Assembly (NCBI GenBank): GCA_022539475.1
Contig: VCMS01000217.1
Span: 1-64,000, forward strand
Direction of reading: 5' to 3'
Source of the DNA: Gracilaria domingensis
Lineage: Eukaryota; Rhodophyta; Florideophyceae; Gracilariales; Gracilariaceae
Length of the DNA: 64,000 nt
Shown here: positions 20,479 to 29,853 of the stretch, piece by piece
Layout: each line of letters begins with the position of its first letter
Position numbering within the stretch: the first letter of the stretch is position 1
Notes under the pieces: generated by a model
Database searches by the model: none
What the model was told of the DNA's origin: nothing
What the model saw: only the letters and a program-made list of their open reading frames with translations
Program-made: the position numbers and the translations under genes

Positions 20479-22875
20479 TTACATGCCATGAAATGCTGGG
20501 TCCGGGATAGATATGGTTCCATTATTTGCAATTTTGAGGGCCAGCAGACGAAAGTTTTTGTGAAACAGGTAGGAGTTTAATTGAGACCTACTTTGTATCC
20601 GTTTGCCTACTTCTCCTAAGAGTCTCTCGATGACAAATTGTGAAGACACCGGAACTGGTCCACACTCAAGAAACAGTTCTGGAAGATGCAGAATCGCGTG
20701 TGTTGTAGGAGTGAAGCAGAATGAATTTGATTCGGATAAGTAGAACACATCACAGAACATCGCATACAGCTCTCCAACCAACGATCGCAGCTGACTCACC
20801 ATTTCGGTGCCACAATTGTAAGAGAAGCAAACTGACACAAGCTCCGATGTTTTGCAGCAAAGCATTATTATCTTCTTCGGCACCTTGTATCGATGTAGGA
20901 ATGGAACGATGTACATCTCTGCATGTCGTTTATAATCTTTGGCCTTAAATTTCGACAGATGTTCTAATGAGAGTGGCGATCGTCCCCATGAACTTGGTAT
21001 TCCTCCAGAACACTCGCTTAGAGACTTGTTAATAGTTCTCAGTAGCTCCTCTTGAATGCAGTATTTCGGTTTCACTGGTGTCACTCTGTGTTTAGGATGC
21101 GAACCCGAGATCAGACGGAATACATGCTTCACCCAACCTAGCAGAATCAGATGCATTGCATCATACGGGAAAGAGGACACATAGTCCAGGGACAATCGGG
21201 ATAAGATGGATCTTCTTTTGATACCAGAAGCGATCACAATACTTTTCCTCTCCTTTGCCGACAGCCGTTTGCTCGACAACTTCCGCCATATCGAAAGCAC
21301 TCCAGTACTTGTTCGCGGCTCAGGACACTCCATGTTGATGAGAGCTCCGGGATGCTTAAACTCCCCTTCTCTGAAGGATTCCTTAAGATTATCGCTATCT
21401 AGTTCCGGCACGGCACACAGGGTTTTGCACATCTTCATGTTTTGCTTTGCCTTCAGGCAAAACCGACAGAACAGCCTTCCATTGTGGCCAACATATCCGA
21501 AGACTTTCGTCGCTGTAGGCCAGTCGGCCGTAAAGAACAGTACGAACGCCCTGACCGTACGAACTTTTCCATCGAAGCATGCCATTTGCACGCCGCTCTC
21601 GAGAAGTCTCAAATCCGTGAAAATGTCGTGCAGAAAGGTGTCAAAGTAATTGGATTCGTGAGAACCAGGAATAACAGCGAGTATGATGGCGTTCAAGGCT
21701 TTACTCCTCTTATATGCACTTAGACTTAAGATAGTGGACACAACTGGCCATGTCGTAATTGGAGTCCCATTTCTACTTCTTCTCCACTCGAACCTATCTG
21801 TGGAAAGGGTGAGAAAGACGAAGATTTCCTTTTCCTCATTCCAGTCCTTCATTCGGTCAGCATGTAATCTCTGGAACGTATCCCAGTGATAGTAATCATG
21901 TTGCCCATCCGCCGCATTATCATTCGACAAACTATGAAAAGCAAGCCTGCAACCATTCCTGAGATCCACAAACGATTTTTGAGCGTTGCACAAACCTCTC
22001 AAGGCTGATGACATCTTCAAGAACCAAAAACATTTTGAACTTCGCTTTAGAGAAACATGGCAAACTGGGCAACTATCTATTCTTCTTAGACATCCGGCCT
22101 GTGCGACATGACCCATTGGACACATTGCAACTCTCGACTTTTCAAGCAGAGACTGTTCAACCGCATGGGAGCTCAAGATCTTGAGAGAAAAGACCCATCT
22201 TATAGGTCCGAGAGATAACAACTTCTGTATCGCTCTTTGGGAAACGTTCGAAACTTCTGCACTATAGAGAAACGCAGCAAGTCGTTCGAATTCTATTTGC
22301 TTAGGACTCTTCTCGCTCTCAACGGATAAGGTGTCCAAATTATTCTCCCCTACATGTGCTAAAGAAGAATGCAGCAATGAATCATCGGCAGAGAATTCGG
22401 ACCATTGAGAAAGAGAAGACGACGAAGAGCGCGGTGTATCTGACATTGATTCATGTTCAAGTGCTTCATGTGATTCATCAACGTAGTCATGAACTTCCTC
22501 TACTTCTTTTTCTGAATCCAGCGATTGTGGTGAAAATATGTTTTCGTCATTTTCATCATATGAAGATTCGTTTCTGAGCCCAGTGTCAACATAATTGGGT
22601 TCCTGTTGAGCGTTACCAGTATCAGCAGCAATATTCGCAAGTTCTCCTTCATTATCTTGGTCGAAGGGATTTCTGGTTTTCTTCTCTTGCTTACAACGCC
22701 GCTTAATGGGTCTTTCTAGCAGCTCTATATCATCGCCTGCAGGAAGAAGAGCGCTACTATATTCTTGATTTGAGGAAACTGATGGCTCAGACAGACTGAA
22801 GTGTGGGAGAGTATGTTTGGAGGTTTCCCAACGATACCTTTTTCGGCGTTCCTTTTCAATCGATTCTTTCCGCAT
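20479..22875 (-). CDS. CMC (CACTA/Plavaka-type) Tnp2-like transposase
   Basis: Intact 798-residue frame from ATG at 22,875. Residues 1-190 are polar with basic patches (RPIKRRCKQEKK) and long acidic Ser-rich runs. Residues 252-276 form a Cys/His cluster (CPMGH…CLRRIDSCPVCH) that may bind zinc. The catalytic core follows the Tnp2 pattern: LSTDRFEWRR (Asp360), TWPVVSTIL, then VIPGSHES, FFTADWPTATKV (Asp451), GYVGHNGRLFCRFC, FPYDAMHLILLGWVKHVF (Asp572) and SSQFVIERLLGE (Glu750). These are the expected DDE-type acids, so the enzyme looks potentially complete, apart from the frame change just after its end. Such transposases cut and paste CACTA-class DNA transposons. The 546-aa gene on the other strand starts 548 bp upstream. 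Confidence 0.85.
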   Translation of the reverse strand: MRKESIEKERRKRYRWETSKHTLPHFSLSEPSVSSNQEYSSALLPAGDDIELLERPIKRRCKQEKKTRNPFDQDNEGELANIAADTGNAQQEPNYVDTGLRNESSYDENDENIFSPQSLDSEKEVEEVHDYVDESHEALEHESMSDTPRSSSSSLSQWSEFSADDSLLHSSLAHVGENNLDTLSVESEKSPKQIEFERLAAFLYSAEVSNVSQRAIQKLLSLGPIRWVFSLKILSSHAVEQSLLEKSRVAMCPMGHVAQAGCLRRIDSCPVCHVSLKRSSKCFWFLKMSSALRGLCNAQKSFVDLRNGCRLAFHSLSNDNAADGQHDYYHWDTFQRLHADRMKDWNEEKEIFVFLTLSTDRFEWRRSRNGTPITTWPVVSTILSLSAYKRSKALNAIILAVIPGSHESNYFDTFLHDIFTDLRLLESGVQMACFDGKVRTVRAFVLFFTADWPTATKVFGYVGHNGRLFCRFCLKAKQNMKMCKTLCAVPELDSDNLKESFREGEFKHPGALINMECPEPRTSTGVLSIWRKLSSKRLSAKERKSIVIASGIKRRSILSRLSLDYVSSFPYDAMHLILLGWVKHVFRLISGSHPKHRVTPVKPKYCIQEELLRTINKSLSECSGGIPSSWGRSPLSLEHLSKFKAKDYKRHAEMYIVPFLHRYKVPKKIIMLCCKTSELVSVCFSYNCGTEMVSQLRSLVGELYAMFCDVFYLSESNSFCFTPTTHAILHLPELFLECGPVPVSSQFVIERLLGEVGKRIQSRSQLNSYLFHKNFRLLALKIANNGTISIPDPAFHGM

Positions 22876-23423
22876 TATCGCCCAGGGGCTGAAGTCACTT
22901 CACTTCTGAGACGGTCTCACGGTGAGAGTAGACTTGACGATGTTGGGGGGTGACAGAAAATCATTGCATGTGTTTTTTGGACATTATCAAGCTTCACAAA
23001 AACGTGAAGTTTTGAAAACTTTAGGCAATTCATTCACATTTCGGTTCGCTACACGTTCGCCTTCAGTCGCTACCTGCTCTTAAGCGCTTCTCAGGGAATC
23101 AATCCGATGGTTCCGATTCACCTCCTATTCACAGAGGCCAGCTTCATTTTCTGGGTTCTGTCGTATCTTCTACGTGACATCACCAGTTCCCTTCCCTGAG
23201 CTGAAGCCGCACTACGGTGCCTACCTTCGCCCACCCGCACGTAGAAACGTACGAGGGAGTACGAAGAAAGTGAGCTTTCATCCATATCAGGTTCGTTTCA
23301 GCAGTGAACGCGTTTTCGATTGTCCGCAATCTTATTCAATATCAGACTTATATCAGAGTCCAACGTTTTCTTCTCTCTTCTGCAAGCTGCATACGACTAT
23401 AGTCCAGTACGGGGTCTCGAACT
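22876..23423. promoter_or_regulatory. Divergent promoter region of the CMC module
   Basis: 548 bp between the start codons of two divergently transcribed genes, the transposase (minus) and the basic 546-aa protein (plus). It must carry both promoters, or one bidirectional promoter. A TATAT at 23,350-23,354 (ACTTATATCAG) is the only TATA-like site I noted. No inverted repeat seen. Confidence 0.4.
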
Positions 23424-25064
23424 ATGCATAACGTAACCGCTGACAGCGCAATCATGAGAGAGACTACACCACTGGTGAGTCACAGAAGCACCTCTGCACA
23501 GATGAACCGCCGAAATACACCTGATGCAGATATGGTGGTTGAGAATTCGGAAGTGCCGTCTGGCAACAACTTTCCAATTGCTCGTCATAGCTCTCTCCAA
23601 GGCATCCAGAGCCAAGCTCATGAACGTCTTCCTCCTAATTCTGTCTTGATTCCCAGCGCTGCATCGAAGCGTAAGATGAAGGACAAAGACCGCCCTGGAG
23701 TTCCAACTGGGTCTTTGCTTTCGGCCAGAGTCGTGTTCAACCGTTTGTATCAGAAGCAAATGAATCAATCTAACCCGAATGGAGACAACTTTCCGATATA
23801 TCCGGGGATGTCTAACGCAGTGAAGGATGCTATGCGAAAGTTTCTCTACCAGCGATTGGGCTTGAAACGAGGAGAGCGCACCTTTAGTTATATTCGAGTG
23901 GAGTTGGCATCTCAGCTTTCTCAGCTGAAGCGAAGGCTGTTAGAAACCTTTCCTCTTCTATCCGCTGCTCAGAACAGTTGGATAGCTACCGAATTCCTCA
24001 AGGAGATCATGCAGCGTGACAAGAAGGCAGCAAAGGAAGCTAAGAAGCGAAGTATGAAGTCTCCCACTGTCCCTGTATCCAGTCTATTGCCTCCATCTGC
24101 GGCAGGTGCTCTTACAGATGAGAATAGTGACGGACGACGAAGAAATTCGGAGAAAGAAGCAGAAGACGCTACCGAACCTCCTTCACATTATGACGGAGAA
24201 GTGCCCAACCCTGGGAAGTGCCTTCCAACCGGATGCCATTCGGAACCCGGACAAGATGACTCACAGCTGCACTTTCAGAACTCGAATGCAGATAATGATA
24301 GCGTGGGGCGTAGAGAAGCGCGTGGTACTCATCGCAAAGCTATGCGAGATCATGGAGATATCACTTCAGGACGAACTTCAAATCCGAAAAACGTAGTGGC
24401 GGGGGCTGGCGCACGCCAGAGATACGACGACGACGAGAGTTACATTGGAAGGGGAGCTGGGGTTGAGTGTTTTCATCGTGAAAAGAGAGGCACTATTAGC
24501 CGTAAGGAGCCGAAAAAGCGTTTCTTGGAGACATTAAATAAGGATTCCGAAATTGAAGACGATGATGTCGGGCAGCTACTTACTGGAAAGATACGCGCTC
24601 GTGTCCGTAATAGCAATCCATTGAGACGCAAGAAGCGCAAGAAGAATATGAATGTGGCACAGCCCGATGAAGATGAAGATGAAATTGAGCCGGGTACTGC
24701 ACCAGCGACGAGGCGCCGCAGTGCAGGATTCGTCCAGCCCCGTAATTGCTCGAAGCAGTCGAATATGCGCAAGAGATCTCACTATAACGTGGATCTTCAG
24801 AACCATGTCTTGAACGTATTCGGAGACCTTCTACGGGCCTTGGATACTGTGCCCATGTGTTTTGTCACGGGATGCGATCGCCCCCACCTAGATTTGCCAG
24901 TGACAAATGAAAAACGCTCTTCTGCTTTCTTCGAACAAAGATTGCAAGTACGTAACGAGAACACACCTTTCTCCACTCCTGTACAACTTTTTAACCACCT
25001 CTATTCTCTAGTTCAGTCATCACTCTCCCTTTTATGCGTCAATCTGCTCATCAATAGATCTTAG
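23424..25064 (+). CDS. Basic nuclear-type protein divergent from the CMC transposase
   Basis: Intact 546-residue frame from ATG at 23,424. No known domain. The first third contains a helical segment (NAVKDAMRKFLYQRLGL to IMQRDKKAAKEAKKRS). The middle is acidic and polar. Around residue 400 a strong basic block (RRKKRKKNM) followed by an acidic DEDEDEIEPG suggests a nuclear, DNA- or chromatin-binding protein. The end turns hydrophobic after LQVRNENTP and may be read into an intron: a GTACGT donor-like site lies near 24,949. CACTA-class elements commonly carry a second gene for a DNA-binding protein (TnpA-like), so an accessory role in transposition is plausible. It could also be a captured host gene. 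Confidence 0.55.
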   Translation: MHNVTADSAIMRETTPLVSHRSTSAQMNRRNTPDADMVVENSEVPSGNNFPIARHSSLQGIQSQAHERLPPNSVLIPSAASKRKMKDKDRPGVPTGSLLSARVVFNRLYQKQMNQSNPNGDNFPIYPGMSNAVKDAMRKFLYQRLGLKRGERTFSYIRVELASQLSQLKRRLLETFPLLSAAQNSWIATEFLKEIMQRDKKAAKEAKKRSMKSPTVPVSSLLPPSAAGALTDENSDGRRRNSEKEAEDATEPPSHYDGEVPNPGKCLPTGCHSEPGQDDSQLHFQNSNADNDSVGRREARGTHRKAMRDHGDITSGRTSNPKNVVAGAGARQRYDDDESYIGRGAGVECFHREKRGTISRKEPKKRFLETLNKDSEIEDDDVGQLLTGKIRARVRNSNPLRRKKRKKNMNVAQPDEDEDEIEPGTAPATRRRSAGFVQPRNCSKQSNMRKRSHYNVDLQNHVLNVFGDLLRALDTVPMCFVTGCDRPHLDLPVTNEKRSSAFFEQRLQVRNENTPFSTPVQLFNHLYSLVQSSLSLLCVNLLINRS

Positions 25065-25249
25065 CAGTCCCACTTGGTCCAACGGAACATGATATTGGAC
25101 GTATCGCTCACTGCATCCGTAGAAATATGAAGACCCTATGATAGAGCTCAATTTGATACACTGAGAAGGCCCACACTGGGCACTCTCTTAGACTCATTTG
25201 GTCTATAAACGCGCATGTTATTGCGTGCTTTTGGCCGTGCTCGGGTACT

Positions 25250-25757
25250 TCAAGAGAACTACAGATGATTGTTTTTCGTACAAATCTTGTTTACAATCAG
25301 TCCGTATTCTGTGCACTCAAAGTGTGACTTTTCGGTCATTTTAAGAGCACATTTTGTCATATATTTGTGGAAAACCTGGGCCACAACAGTGACATATATA
25401 GAACAGTTTTCGTTCTTGAACAGCCCACATGTAGAGGACACGTTTTGGACATTTATTGGTCCACTATGAGGTACAATTTTCGTCTACATTATGGCTATAC
25501 GTGAAGACCACGTTACGGTCATATCCAGATAGACATTTCGTACACATTTCGTCCTTGTAGCGGCAATATGATCCGGTCTCTTTTAGGGCGCATATTGGAC
25601 GCACCTATGGGGCCACATTTTGTACCAATCTAAGTGCCACTATTTTGGCCATATATGGCCACAAATGGGCCACGTTTTGATGTAAACAATCACAGACAAA
25701 TAAGTCGTGGTTACGGTCATATTTGGGCCATATTTGGTCCAATCCGTAGGCCCACAG
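25250..25757. repeat. Degenerate subterminal-like repeat array
   Basis: At least eight variants of CCACRTTTYG or ACATTTYGT occur in about 450 bp (near 25,346, 25,436, 25,472, 25,530, 25,543, 25,612 and 25,669), mixed with GGTCATAT and GGCCATATTTGG boxes (25,716-25,740). The array lies just after the CMC module and stops where fossil gag resumes. Short degenerate repeats near the ends are typical of CACTA-class elements, where they bind the accessory protein. No matching array was found at 8,443-9,000, so the element's other end is not identified. Confidence 0.45.
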
Positions 25758-28646
25758 GGAGTCACGTGTTGGCCCGAAGCTGTGAATTACCTTCTCAGGT
25801 CATACGCGACTTCCAAGGCGATCTACAGTGCAACTCTTGCTGTACGCGACACTAGACAGAAGAGTGGAGAAACCGAGACCCTAGCAAAACCCGTTGTCAT
25901 TGAATTATCATGAGGCGGTAAATGAAATGGATGCCTTTCAATAAAATATAAGGGCATTTTCGAAGAATTTTAACTTTTTCAAAGACTCACATTAATGGAA
26001 ATGTCAGTGAAAAAAAAACTTACTTATTTTTCAATGACGTCGTCTATATTACCTTACTTCACCAGTCATCTTGTCTACAAGTCTACGGAAAAAGCTTTTA
26101 GTTTTTTCTTAACGAGTTTTGCATGGGAGACTGTTTATTCAACGAGGTTGAACAAAGCGTTTCATCGATGTGGTAATGTGTATTCCGCACAGGAGCAGTA
26201 TACCATATTTGTTGATGGTTAGGACGGCGCCATTCGATCGTTGGTCGCTCGCCAGCGCGAAAAAGAACGCCGAGAGACGTATCTGGAGTTGGTTAATTAC
26301 TCTCAGGCGGAAGGAGAGACGTATCAGGCACGGCAGCTGAGGCAGCGCCATTCAAAACCGCTACTCGCGAAGAGTTCATCACAATCGATGCCGCTTTTGC
26401 GACGTGAGACCGCTGTCGGCGTGGCTGATAACGTCCACTTCATTGGAAGTAACCCCGATTCTTACGGGTCTACGGACCTGCCGTCAACTTCGATTCGGAG
26501 CATGGAAGAATAACCCGCATTGTATGCACAAGGCGCCTGGGTGCCTGCCGCCAGCTGCTTTACGCGAACAATTCGTCGCGTCTGAACCGTGCAGGTTAGA
26601 AATACAGAACGCAAAAACGTCGGGTGGACACTGGTCCCCGCGACAAACCGGCTTCTTCCATATGTTATAAATGCTACCTTCCAGGTCACGTATCGACGCA
26701 GTGCGTATTTCCGCTGTCGCGCAGGACGAATTTTATTGCGTTTTACGAAGCCCTCACGTCCGAGGAAAAGGAATTTGTTCCGCAAAAGGAATATGATCGG
26801 GCCAGAGCAGAGATGTGATTACCGGCTCCGGTTTATGCTCAGCCTGCCGTTCCGGCGCAGAGACCTTCGAATCAGGTCCAAGGAGAAGAAACCACGCATG
26901 CAGTTCAGTTAGAGCCCCAGAATGGAGTTTATATACCGAACGCGGTGAACCCCGTTCAGAAAACCGGACTTTCGGAATTTCCCCCACTGGAGGGGCGTCT
27001 TACGAGCCGAAGTTAAAAGCCACTCAGGCCTCACAGCTTTGCTCCCTAGCTGTTAGGATTCTTTCAAGGAAAGCGGCCAAAACTGACGTGAGCTCAGAAC
27101 ACGTTTCTTTTCTAAGTCGTCCGTGGATACGGTCGCGTAATCTTCGTGTTCTGGAAATAGTTTTTGTTATGGCCAAGAGAAATTACAAAGTTTATGCTGA
27201 TCTTGGCTTGTCTAACCATTTCATGGTTCGACAGTTGTCTGTGTTGAATACAGGAGGTGCAACGAACCTGATTCACCTTGAGTTGGTACAACCCACGTTA
27301 CGGGACGAAATTCGCCATGAACCAGGCTTGGACCTCGCAGATGGCAGTAATAACCCGTTGCGTACTCTTGGGTACATACCTCTTATGGTACGATTAGAAA
27401 CCTGTATGGCTAAAGTGAATTTCATGGTTTGAAAAAGCGTTGCTGCACCTGTAATACTCGGTTGCGAGTTTTGTGATCGTTTTGTTGAAGCGATTCGCCC
27501 TCGAGCTCCAGTTGTCACCATGGACGATGGTTCCAAAATACCGATTTTCAGGAAGCCGCTGAAGAGAGCCACACGCAAGCGCGTTTTGCTCCCTGCTGCC
27601 CAGAAAGTCCCAACCGTCGATCCGGTATCGTCTGAGCGGCATGTGGCTAAGGCTATCGCAATCCCTGCGCAATCCCAAGTTTGAGTCACCAGAACTACCA
27701 AGCAGTCTGGACCACGCGTGGTACAACCGTTGTGAGCATTGTATGATCAAAAGCACCTCACTTTAGCGAATGGAGCAATTTCAGTGGAACCCGACAAACC
27801 ATTCAGAGTTTTGGTCGCTAATTTTGGCACAAGCCAACAGTGGTTAGCCGAAAACCAAATTCTTGGTACCACTCCCCCACACCTAGATTCCATCGTGCCG
27901 ACGAAAATATTCGTCGCGAATGTTCTCGGTATAACCGATGCTAACAAGGCTGACGGAACAGCGGTGAACGGTGTTACCGCATCGGTTAGCCCAATTATTG
28001 ACTCACTGGCACCCACCGAAGGTAGAGCATTACCACCAGTAGCAGCGGAAACAGACCCTAGCAAGGAACTGGAACAGTTGAATTTTGATCATGTACCTGA
28101 ATCTCATAGAGATAAGTTAAGAGAAATGTTAAGGGAATGTAAACCCATGTGAGACGGATCCCTTGGGACAATTGGAATCACGGAACATCTTATTGACCTA
28201 CGTCCAGGCACTAGCGCCATTTCGCGACAACCGTACCGCGTTGGTCCCACAGCAAGGAAAGAAGAACAATCTCAGGTCGAGAAAATGTTACGCACTGGCG
28301 TCATGGAGGCGGCACAATCCGCTTGGCCCTCACCAGTGGTGCTAGTTCCGAAAGCGGATGGATCATGGCGATTCTGCATCGACTACCGTCATTTTAATTA
28401 GGTTACCGTCGAAGAAGTTTATTATATACCCAGAATGGACGAGTACATCCACTCACTAGGGAATGCTACAGTGTTCACTGACTTATATGCCAATTGGGGA
28501 TACTGGCAAGTTCCGATCCGTGAGAAGGATAAGGACAAAACTGCTTTTGTGTGTCAACAAGGCTGTTACAGGTTTAAACGAATGGCGTTCGGATTAACCA
28601 ACGCACCAGCTACGTTTCAGCGTGCTATCGATATTTTCTTGGCTCG
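25758..28646 (+). mobile_element. Fossil Ty3/gypsy chromovirus (element A, main piece)
   Basis: An old, broken copy with many breaks. Parts in order: Gag core (about 25,758-26,500, interrupted by a 247-bp MITE), a CCHC zinc knuckle (about 26,657-26,698), an aspartic protease region (about 27,165-27,530), a linker with an ELEQLNFDHVPESHRDKLREM-like segment, and the start of reverse transcriptase (about 28,150-28,640). The reverse transcriptase sequence stops at 28,646, where the LTR of element B begins. RNase H, integrase, chromodomain and LTRs of this copy are not found. A piece of its Gag is at 8,273-8,442. Confidence 0.8.
25880..26126. mobile_element. 247-bp MITE with 16-bp inverted ends and GAGAC duplication
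   Basis: AT-rich insert in fossil gag. The left end is CCTAGCAAAACCCGTT; the right end reverse-complemented is CCATGCAAAACTCGTT, 13 of 16 matching. Both sides carry GAGAC (25,875-25,879 and 26,127-26,131), a perfect 5-bp target duplication. It has no coding capacity. The superfamily is not clear from a 5-bp duplication alone. Confidence 0.8.
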
Positions 28647-29539
28647 TGTGGAGCAATCCCAGAAAGGGAAAAGCCACCGAGGCAGTTCGGATCCCCGCTC
28701 TCAAGAGAGGTTCGCACAGCGACAGCGCACCCCGTATCCTCCGGTGTGGGTGTAAATCCACGAGGACTTCAGGCTATACCACAGGGTTGAGAAAGAACGC
28801 CCGAACGGGAAAAAGGTCAGGAAAGGCGGACACAGTACTGTAGATCGTAGCTGACCAATGACGGTATCTGTAGCCAAATGTAGACATCCAAAGGTGGAAC
28901 AACTAAATAGAAATAAGCGGTAATGAACCAAACCAATGGTAAAAACAAAAGAAAGAACAGAAACAAACCCAAGTACTGGGGCGGAGAGAAACTACCGGTC
29001 GGTAACAAATATGTGTGCACTCTACGAGTTACAAGAAAAACAAAAGAAAAACAAGACCAATGATGGTATGCACTGCGTGCACTCTCCTGGTTGGAGCCGG
29101 GGGATAACTAGACCGTGCTGCGGTAACTCGCTCCGCGAGAGGTTGGAGTTGTCGCGCAGGCGAAATAGTTAGAGCCGCACACCGGGTTACCTTTACTAGG
29201 TTGGTGATGTGGGTGAGCCATCACCTAAGTAGTAGAATTAGCGGCCCTGTAGAGGGTTATCAAAAATATCTAAATAATAGATTAATCTAAGCACCTCATG
29301 TGCACCTCCCGTCCGGGGCAGTCCTGACAGTGACGGACCAAAACCCACGGGATATTTCTAAAAATTATGAAAAGATATACTCCATCCAAACAACCAAATA
29401 GTGGTACACATGCACACATTCCTGGTCCGGATCTAAGTCATCGTGCTACTCATAACCTCGAGTTCCCCATCGATGGGCGTCACCATAAGTTATGATTGCC
29501 ACTACCGAAACGGTATCCCCGAGGAGGGTTGGTTCTACA
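28647..29539 (-). repeat. 3' LTR of element B, about 893 bp
   Basis: On the plus strand it starts TGTGGAGCAATCCCAG and ends GGTTCTACA, so on the element strand it runs TGTAGAACC … CTCCACA. Both ends match the LTR ends of element D (TGTAGAGC and TTGCACCACA). A purine tract (GAGAAGGGGGATG on the element strand) precedes it, as expected for a polypurine primer. The matching 5' LTR is absent from the window. Confidence 0.8.
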
Positions 29540-29853
29540 CATCCCCCTTCTCAAGAGGAAACCACCCTGGTTGACGACGAGTTCCGTGACGGACATCAGT
29601 ATAAATATCCGACCGCGATGGCGGGTTCAGAACGCTCGGCTTCCATAGATCCACACTCGGATATCACACCAGTCTCTCCAGACCCCTCGAACGCGAGTGT
29701 ACCTATACCTTTCCTACTTTCGCCTCCAAAATCTCCGATGTCAGAAAGCAATTCTAACCAACAGATTCCTCCGTCTTCCGGACAGCAGACTCCGTCCGCA
29801 GCGGGACCTTCCCAGGACACTGGACCTTCCCCGCGGCGCCTTCAAATCCCCTG

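Larger units (their letters stand above)
8443..25757. mobile_element. Putative 17.3 kb insertion inside a fossil gag
   Basis: The left gag piece ends at GGAGTC (8,437-8,442) and the next part of Gag begins at GGAGTC (25,758-25,763), as expected for an insertion with a short target duplication. The block contains a decayed Cys-rich gene, a small membrane-protein gene, a decayed M1 peptidase gene and, at its right end, a CMC/Tnp2 transposase module with a repeat array ending at the boundary. Terminal inverted repeats are not convincing: the left end reads CCCTATGAACC and the right end, reverse-complemented, CTGTGGGCCTACGG. It may be one large cargo-bearing DNA transposon or several nested events. 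The boundaries are firmer than the classification. Confidence 0.45.

Noticed and set aside
25440-25465. CACTA-like terminus at about 25,461 (GGTCCACTATGAGG)
   Set aside because: No matching TAGTG end was found on the other side of the transposase module, and the repeat array continues past it.
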